DNA of 20,545 bases. Origin: an uncultured Porphyromonadaceae bacterium. GTDB lineage: Bacteria; Bacteroidota; Bacteroidia; Bacteroidales; Muribaculaceae. The stretch covers positions 1 through 20,545 of the forward strand of contig CAMWRB010000003.1 in the NCBI GenBank assembly GCA_947176545.1, given 5' to 3'. Below, piece after piece: positions 15,311-20,545 of this stretch (its first letter is position 1; each line of letters begins with the position of its first letter). Below the pieces are notes generated by a model that was given only the letters and a program-made list of their open reading frames with translations, did not search any database and was not told the origin of the DNA. The position numbers and the translations under genes are program-made.

Positions 15311-16810
15311 ATGACTATAATGAAGAAACATATTGACAATCTGCGCAACACTCTCCGGCCGGCTGCATCCATGCACCTCGGGGCATGCGCACTGACCATA
15401 TCTGCACTCTCGCTGCTCGCCTCGTGCGCAGCCACCAGAGGCGGCGGTGCCGGCGGTGAAGTCACCGGCGTCGGGGGTTCAACCTTTGCCGAACCCGCAC
15501 CATACGGCATGGTGCTCGTCGACAGGGGCGCCTACGCTATGGGAGCCGCCAAGGATGACTCCGTATGGGGTGTCAAGGCAAACGCACGCGGTGTCTCTAT
15601 CGACTCATTCTGGATGGACGAAACAGAAATCACCAACTCCAAGTACAAGCAGTTTGTCCTCTGGGTGCGTGACTCCATCATCCGCGAACGTCTCGCCGAC
15701 CCCGCTTTCGGAGGCAACGAGGCTTTCAAAATCGAGGAGGATAAGGAGGGTAACCCCATCAAACCTTATCTCAACTGGAACAAGCCCATCCCCTGGCGCA
15801 ATGCCAACGAGGATGAACAACGTGCCATCGAGAGCGTCTACCGGACCAATCCCATCACCGGACGTCGTGAGCTCGACCCGACTCAGCTCAATTACCGCTA
15901 CGAAATCTTCAATCATACAGCGGCCGCACAGCGTAAGAACCGTCTCGACCCGACACGTCGCGAATACAATACGGACCTGCCCGTATCTACCGAACTGCCG
16001 ACTATCTCCAAAGATACAGCATACTTCACCGACGAGGGTGAAATCATACGCGAGACCGTATCCCGCCCTCTCACCGGCGACTATGACTTCCTCAACACAT
16101 ACATAGTCAATGTCTATCCCGACACAACAGCCTGGATTAACGACTTTGACAATGCCTACAACGAGCCCTATACCCGTCTGTACTTCTCACACGCCGGATA
16201 CAATGACTATCCCGTGGTTGGAGTCAGCTGGGAACAGGCCAACGCCTTTGCCAACTGGCGTACCGACTACCTCCGCCGTTCGCTCGGTCGCGAGGGTGTC
16301 TACATCGAGCCATTCCGTCTCCCCACCGAGGCCGAATGGGAGTACGCGGCACGCGCCGGCAATTCGGAGTCATCATACCCCTGGGACGAGACTCTCCCGA
16401 TGGATGAACGCGGTTGCTTCTACGCCAACTTCAAGCCTATGGACGGCGACTTCGTGCGCGACGGACACGTCATCACTTCAGCCGTCGGAACGTTCAAACC
16501 AAACGACTTCGGACTCTACGATATGGCCGGTAACGTTTCCGAATGGACTTCGACAGCATACACCGAAAGTATCGGCAAACTCACTTCCGACCTCAACCCG
16601 GAATACCGCTATGACGCCGCCAAAGAGGACCCCTACAAGATGAAGCGCAAGATAGTGCGCGGCGGCTCGTGGAAGGATGTCGCTCACAATCTGCGCTCCG
16701 ACCTCCGTATGTGGGAATACCAGAATGAGCAACGTTCATATATCGGCTTCAGATGTGTCCGCTCCCAGATAGGATTTGCCAAGGGTACACAGAAGAAGAA
16801 AAAGAAATAA
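15311..16810 (+). CDS. gldK: Type IX secretion ring lipoprotein GldK/PorK
   Basis: 499 residues. A signal peptide ends in the lipobox LASC with Cys39, so the protein is probably tethered to the outer membrane's inner face, where GldK and GldN form the large periplasmic ring of T9SS. The rest is a formylglycine-generating-enzyme-like (FGE-sulfatase) fold: VDRGAYAMGA near the start, GVSWEQANAFANWR, FRLPTEAEWEYAARAG (about 334-349), DMAGNVSEWTS (about 403-413), RGGSWKDV (about 448) and IGFRCVRS (about 477-484). The paired Cys that make true FGE an enzyme are absent after GGS, in keeping with a structural role. The tail ends in a run of Lys. A second ATG at 15320 is an equally possible start. Confidence 0.95.
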   Translation: MTIMKKHIDNLRNTLRPAASMHLGACALTISALSLLASCAATRGGGAGGEVTGVGGSTFAEPAPYGMVLVDRGAYAMGAAKDDSVWGVKANARGVSIDSFWMDETEITNSKYKQFVLWVRDSIIRERLADPAFGGNEAFKIEEDKEGNPIKPYLNWNKPIPWRNANEDEQRAIESVYRTNPITGRRELDPTQLNYRYEIFNHTAAAQRKNRLDPTRREYNTDLPVSTELPTISKDTAYFTDEGEIIRETVSRPLTGDYDFLNTYIVNVYPDTTAWINDFDNAYNEPYTRLYFSHAGYNDYPVVGVSWEQANAFANWRTDYLRRSLGREGVYIEPFRLPTEAEWEYAARAGNSESSYPWDETLPMDERGCFYANFKPMDGDFVRDGHVITSAVGTFKPNDFGLYDMAGNVSEWTSTAYTESIGKLTSDLNPEYRYDAAKEDPYKMKRKIVRGGSWKDVAHNLRSDLRMWEYQNEQRSYIGFRCVRSQIGFAKGTQKKKKK

Positions 16811-16851
16811 ACAATCCATCATTACCTCAACCTACGCATATACATTCCGAA

Positions 16852-17904
16852 ATGGTCAAGATAAGAAAATACGCCAACGGCATCGAGCGTTTCCTGCACG
16901 GTGAAAAGGGACAACGCTTCTTCAACTTCGCATACTCCATCGGTGCGGCAATCGTCATCTGGGGTGCGCTCTTCAAGATTCTGCACCTCCCGGGCGGCTC
17001 AACCCTCCTTTGTATCGGTATGGGTACGGAGATTGCCATGTTTATCCTCACAGCCTTCGACCGTCCTCCCAAGGAGTACGCATGGGAAGAGGTATTCCCC
17101 GTGCTGGAGTCCAGAAATCCGGAGGACCGCCCGGACATGAACGGCTCACACGGCGGCGGAGTCATCATCAACGGTGGCGGAGGTTATGTCGATGGGGGCA
17201 ACTTCGGCAGTGCGGACACCGACGGCAATGTGTATATTTCCGGAGGTGGAGCCGGTGGCGGTGTCTCAGCAGCCCAAGCTCGCTCGGCTGCGGGACTCCC
17301 GGATGCCGTTCAGCTGTCGGAGGAAGACACCAACTCTCTCAGGGAGTCAATCTCGCGTATGGCACAGGCCTCCGAACAACTCTCACAGATGGCCGAACTT
17401 ACCACAGCCACACAGGACTATCTGCAGCAGCTCGCCGGCATTGCCGACCAGATGACTCAGCTCCGGGAGACTACTGCCTCTCTCAATGAGGTAAGCTCCG
17501 TCCTACTCTCGTCATATAAGGCTATCACCGACAACTCCGACTCTATCTCACGCAGCTCGGAGGGATATGTCGACAAGATGGAAGACCTCAACCGCAATAT
17601 CGGCGGCCTGAACACTATCTACGAAATCCAGCTCAAGAGCATTTCGTCACAACTCGAATCCATCGACCGTGTAAACCGCGGCCTCAAGGATATTCGCGAT
17701 ATGTACGAGAAGTCAGCTGCCGAGAGTGCCCACTATTGCGAGGAGACCGAAAAGATGGCCCGCTATATGAAGCAACTCAACTCCGTGTATGAGAAGATGA
17801 TTACAGCCATGACCATCAATATGTACAATCCGATGATGGGAGGTGCCCGTCCGGCCGACATGCCCGCCAACCCCTTTGAGCAGTCGGCACAACAGGATGC
17901 CTGA
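16852..17904 (+). CDS. gldL: Type IX secretion/gliding motor protein GldL/PorL
   Basis: 350 residues from the ATG at 16852; the frame is open further upstream but would run into gldK. GldL forms the pentameric inner-membrane stator-like base that uses the proton gradient to drive GldM. Two membrane helices (about 25-42 and 50-68) are followed by a long cytoplasmic coiled-coil region. Lys42 (GALFKILH) and Glu60 (GMGTEIAMF) match the conserved membrane Lys and Glu of Flavobacterium GldL. After the family block RPPKEYAWEEVFPVLE comes a Gly-rich insert (about 99-138) and then helical heptads with NRNIGGLNTIYEIQLKSISS near the end, which are typical of the family. The spacing is 41 bases from gldK and 58 to gldM. 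Confidence 0.95.
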   Translation: MVKIRKYANGIERFLHGEKGQRFFNFAYSIGAAIVIWGALFKILHLPGGSTLLCIGMGTEIAMFILTAFDRPPKEYAWEEVFPVLESRNPEDRPDMNGSHGGGVIINGGGGYVDGGNFGSADTDGNVYISGGGAGGGVSAAQARSAAGLPDAVQLSEEDTNSLRESISRMAQASEQLSQMAELTTATQDYLQQLAGIADQMTQLRETTASLNEVSSVLLSSYKAITDNSDSISRSSEGYVDKMEDLNRNIGGLNTIYEIQLKSISSQLESIDRVNRGLKDIRDMYEKSAAESAHYCEETEKMARYMKQLNSVYEKMITAMTINMYNPMMGGARPADMPANPFEQSAQQDA

Positions 17905-17915
17905 TTCATAATCTC

Positions 17916-17954
17916 AACTCCCAATTCCTAATTCATAACTCCTAATTCCTAATT
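17916..17954. repeat. Two 18-bp direct repeats between gldL and gldM
   Basis: Copy one (17916-17933) and copy two (17937-17954) differ at one base and are separated by cat, so the period is 21. The units are built from taattcc-like words. They fill most of the 58-bp gap and end eight bases before the gldM ATG, where they could affect initiation, though no clear stem forms. Confidence 0.85.
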
Positions 17955-17962
17955 AGCATAAA

Positions 17963-19537
17963 ATGGCAGGTGGTAATAACGTAGCACGAATGTCCCCGCG
18001 ACAGAGGATGATAAACCTGATGTATATCGTCCTCACGGCTATGCTCGCGCTCAACGTCTCCAGCGACGTGCTCAATGGCTTCAGCCAGGTCCAGGACAGT
18101 CTGCACCGCACCAATCTAAGCATGTCTGCCCGCAGCGACAACCAGTTTGCATATCTGGCTGACCTCTATGAGAAAAATCCGGAGAAAGTCGGGCCCTGGT
18201 ATAAGAAGGGTGAGGAGCTCCACAAGCGCTCGGCCACAATCTATGCCGCTATCGATTCTCTGAAGACTGCGATTGCACAAGCGGCCGACGGCAAGAACGG
18301 CGACTATCGCAAAATCATCAATCTCGATGACCTCGAAGCCGCCTCGGTCACCATGCTCAATCCGGCTACTAACCGCGGCCGCGCACTACGTCTCAACATC
18401 GACCGATACCGCGACTATGTGGCAGCCCTCATCACGGACTCCACAAAAAGAGCCTCCGTCATGCAGTCACTGTCGACCACTGTTTCTAATACTCCGGGTA
18501 CAGTGGGTGAGATGACATGGGAGAACAAGATGTTTGACAATATGCCGGCCATCGCCGCCGTCACACTTCTCACCAAGCTGCAGAACGACATACGGCAGGC
18601 TGAGTCGGAAGCTATGGCGACACTGATTACCAATGTGGATATCGGTGATGTGCGTGTCAATGAACTCAACGCATACGTCATACCCAACTCCAATATGATA
18701 ATCCGCGGCGGCAAATATTCCGCCAACATCGTATTGGCCGCCATCGACACCACACAACGCCCCTCAATCTATATCAACGGCTCGAAACTCCCGGGCGACA
18801 AGGGACTCTACGAGTTTGTGCCGACACAGACCGGAACACATGAATATTCCGGCTACCTTGAGGTGATGCGCGGTGACGGCACTCTCGACCGACGTCCGTT
18901 CACATCGTCATATACCGTGATAGAGCCTATGGCCACCATCTCACCCACGATGATGAATGTCCTGTACGCCGGTATCGACAACCCGATTTCAATATCCGTA
19001 CCGGGCATACCGATGAATGCCATCAACGCCTCCATGACCAACGGAACTCTAACCCGCTCGGGCGATACATGGATTGCACATCCCGGCAAGGTGGGCACCG
19101 AAGCTGAAATATCAGTCACGGCCACTCTCGAAGGACGCCAGCAGAGTGTCGGCTCGATGAAGTTCAGAGTGCGCAAACTCCCTGACCCCTCCCCCTATAT
19201 CGCCATTAAGGATGCGACCGGCAACCCCGTTCACTACAAGGGCTCGCCCAAACGTATCTCCAAGGCACAGCTTATGGCTGCATCCGGACTCGGAGCCGCC
19301 ATCGACGATGACATTCTGAACGTCACGTACTCAGTTGTTTCGTTCTCAACAATATTTTTCGACTCTATGGGCAACGCCATCCCCGAGGTGAGCAACGGCA
19401 GCTCCTTCTCCGACAGACAGAAGGAACAGTTCAAGCGCATGAAGCCCGGCAAGTCGTTCTTTATTTCAAACGTCAAAGCCAAAGGACCTGATGGTATCAC
19501 CCGCGACATCTCACCTATGGAGGTCGCACTCAATTAA
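17963..19537 (+). CDS. gldM: Type IX secretion/gliding motor protein GldM/PorM
   Basis: 524 residues, full family length. A single N-terminal membrane helix (about 17-36) anchors a long periplasmic dimer that passes the torque of the GldL motor to the GldK/GldN ring. The opening MAGGNNVARMSPRQRMINLM contains the Arg (13, in SPRQ) that corresponds to Arg9 of Flavobacterium GldM, beside the proton-carrying Glu of GldL. The periplasmic part shows the helical domain D1 (about 45-215) and then the beta-rich D2-D4 domains, with NMIIRGGKYSANIVLAAIDT, GMP-like VPGIPMNAINA and FRVRKLPDPSPYIA as the family blocks. It is followed by gldN after 11 bases. No truncation or missing segment is evident. Confidence 0.96.
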   Translation: MAGGNNVARMSPRQRMINLMYIVLTAMLALNVSSDVLNGFSQVQDSLHRTNLSMSARSDNQFAYLADLYEKNPEKVGPWYKKGEELHKRSATIYAAIDSLKTAIAQAADGKNGDYRKIINLDDLEAASVTMLNPATNRGRALRLNIDRYRDYVAALITDSTKRASVMQSLSTTVSNTPGTVGEMTWENKMFDNMPAIAAVTLLTKLQNDIRQAESEAMATLITNVDIGDVRVNELNAYVIPNSNMIIRGGKYSANIVLAAIDTTQRPSIYINGSKLPGDKGLYEFVPTQTGTHEYSGYLEVMRGDGTLDRRPFTSSYTVIEPMATISPTMMNVLYAGIDNPISISVPGIPMNAINASMTNGTLTRSGDTWIAHPGKVGTEAEISVTATLEGRQQSVGSMKFRVRKLPDPSPYIAIKDATGNPVHYKGSPKRISKAQLMAASGLGAAIDDDILNVTYSVVSFSTIFFDSMGNAIPEVSNGSSFSDRQKEQFKRMKPGKSFFISNVKAKGPDGITRDISPMEVALN

Positions 19538-19548
19538 TCATAACTGCT

Positions 19549-20545
19549 ATGAAGCTGTATCAGAAATTTATACCCGTTGTCACAATAGCAACCCTCGCGC
19601 TCGCCTCATTCGCTCAGGTAGAGTCCGGTGGCAGTGTAGTGCGCAAGCGTTCGGACAGGGACAAGAAGAAACAGACCGAGGCCGGAACACCTCAGGTCAC
19701 CGAACGTATGCAGGGCTTCTACGAAAACAAAGAGACTCATGATGCCGACCTGCAGTTCATGAGACAGATATACCGTCAGATTGACCTCACCAAAGATGCC
19801 AACACCCCGCTGTATTATCCCGAGGATGTGGTAGACGGTCAGGAAAATCTGTTCCGTCTGATTTTAGGCAAGGTTGTGGACGGCAAAATCCCCGCCTATG
19901 AATACCTCGACGGTCGAGAAGTCTTTACCGACCAGTACAAGGTCAATGTCGGTGATATGCTCGACCGCTTCGGCATATACTACCGTGCCGGCTCCGGCCG
20001 TGGAGAACCGGCCTACGTCATAGAGGAGGCGGACGTTCCCACCGGCCAGGTCCTCAACTACTATATCCTTGAAAAATGGGAGTTTGACCGACGCACCAAT
20101 CAGATGAAGACGCGCGTTGAGGCCATTTGTCCCGTGCTCAATCAGAGCGGCGACTTCGGCGGCGAAATGCGCCTCCCGATGTTCTGGGTCAAGTTTGACG
20201 CGTTGCGCCCTTTCCTCGCCCAGCAATATATCTTCCTGAGCGACGACAATAACCTGCCGCAATATTCACTCGACGACTATTTCAACCTCGGCATGTATGA
20301 GGGCGACATATACAAGACGCGCAACCTGCGCAATCTTTCGATGAACCAGATGTACCCTGACCCGGACGACCTGAAACGCGCTCAGGACAGCATCGACACA
20401 CGCCTGCGCGAATTCGGCAAGAATCTGTGGGTGCCCACACGTGAGGAATATCTCGCACAGAAAGATGCTTCCGAAGAAGCTGCCAAATTATCTGCCGCTG
20501 CCGCCGACTCCATACCTGAACGTACTGTTGTCGAGGATAAGAAGC
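19549..20545 (+). CDS. gldN: Type IX secretion ring protein GldN/PorN, 3' end cut by window
   Basis: The ATG at 19549 lies 11 bases after gldM and the frame stays open to the last base, 332 complete codons. A signal peptide (about 3-22, cut before Gln23) exports it to the periplasm, where GldN binds GldK in the ring and contacts GldM. Family blocks are VWRQIDLT-like FMRQIYRQIDLTKDANTPLY (about 71-90), LFRLILGKVVDGKIPAYEYL, and later the aromatic block LPMFWVKFDALRPFLAQQYI. The segment between, with KWEFDRRTNQMKTRVEAI, is also conserved. The visible tail is acidic and Ala-rich (EEAAKLSAAAADS), a probable flexible C-terminus. Only the last residues are missing from view, since GldN proteins are usually about this long or a little longer. 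Confidence 0.95.
   Translation, partial: MKLYQKFIPVVTIATLALASFAQVESGGSVVRKRSDRDKKKQTEAGTPQVTERMQGFYENKETHDADLQFMRQIYRQIDLTKDANTPLYYPEDVVDGQENLFRLILGKVVDGKIPAYEYLDGREVFTDQYKVNVGDMLDRFGIYYRAGSGRGEPAYVIEEADVPTGQVLNYYILEKWEFDRRTNQMKTRVEAICPVLNQSGDFGGEMRLPMFWVKFDALRPFLAQQYIFLSDDNNLPQYSLDDYFNLGMYEGDIYKTRNLRNLSMNQMYPDPDDLKRAQDSIDTRLREFGKNLWVPTREEYLAQKDASEEAAKLSAAAADSIPERTVVEDKK

Noticed and set aside
16753..16851. Upstream extension of gldL
   Set aside because: It overlaps the end of gldK, and the family N-terminus begins at the ATG at 16852.

Overview
The window comes from a member of the Bacteroidales (Bacteroidota), by eye about half G+C. The evidence is a type IX secretion system (T9SS) core operon, Bacteroidota-style promoters (TAnnTTTG -7 boxes), few usable Shine-Dalgarno sequences, and housekeeping families of Bacteroidales type (long PurF-like enzyme, RecX, ComF, PyrE, long dGTPase, TPM protein). 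Muribaculaceae-like gut bacteria fit the base composition and gene mix, but this is an impression, not a measurement.

Left part (1-7281, plus strand): the 3' part of an amidophosphoribosyltransferase gene, whose beginning lies outside the window, overlaps prmC. After an AT-rich promoter region come recX and a comF-family gene. A second promoter precedes pyrE, an SRPBCC-fold gene, a lipoprotein gene with a degenerate Rieske-like Cys pattern (joined to the previous gene by a GTGA overlap), and a LysE-family transporter fused to a large predicted extracytoplasmic domain. Three proteins in this block (PurF-like, ComF, PyrE) carry phosphoribosyltransferase motifs.

Middle (7295-11932, minus strand): read in the direction of transcription, a Fic-domain protein, a dGTPase, a TPM-domain membrane protein with four Cys pairs and a Gly-rich tail, and a DUF3298-type lipoprotein whose leader can fold into a hairpin just before the start codon. 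An AT-rich intergenic region of about 380 bp (11933-12309) separates this block from the plus-strand genes to its right. It holds a perfect 21-bp inverted repeat with a 3-nt loop and a weak candidate promoter.

Right part (12310-20545, plus strand): a DUF3089-type alpha/beta-hydrolase lipoprotein, then porT, porP/sprF, gldK, gldL, gldM and gldN (cut by the window end). These six encode T9SS parts: PorT (outer-membrane barrel), PorP/SprF (outer-membrane protein), GldK and GldN (periplasmic ring), and GldL and GldM (proton-driven motor through the inner membrane and periplasm). The motor residues known from Flavobacterium (a Lys and a Glu in the GldL membrane helices, an Arg next to the GldM helix) have counterparts here, so the machine looks intact. 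No CTD-bearing cargo is visible.

I saw no tRNA, rRNA, CRISPR array, complete insertion sequence or prophage. The best candidates for something undescribed are the LysE fusion protein, the inverted-repeat element at 12228-12272, the degenerate Rieske-like lipoprotein, and porT placed directly ahead of porP-gldKLMN.
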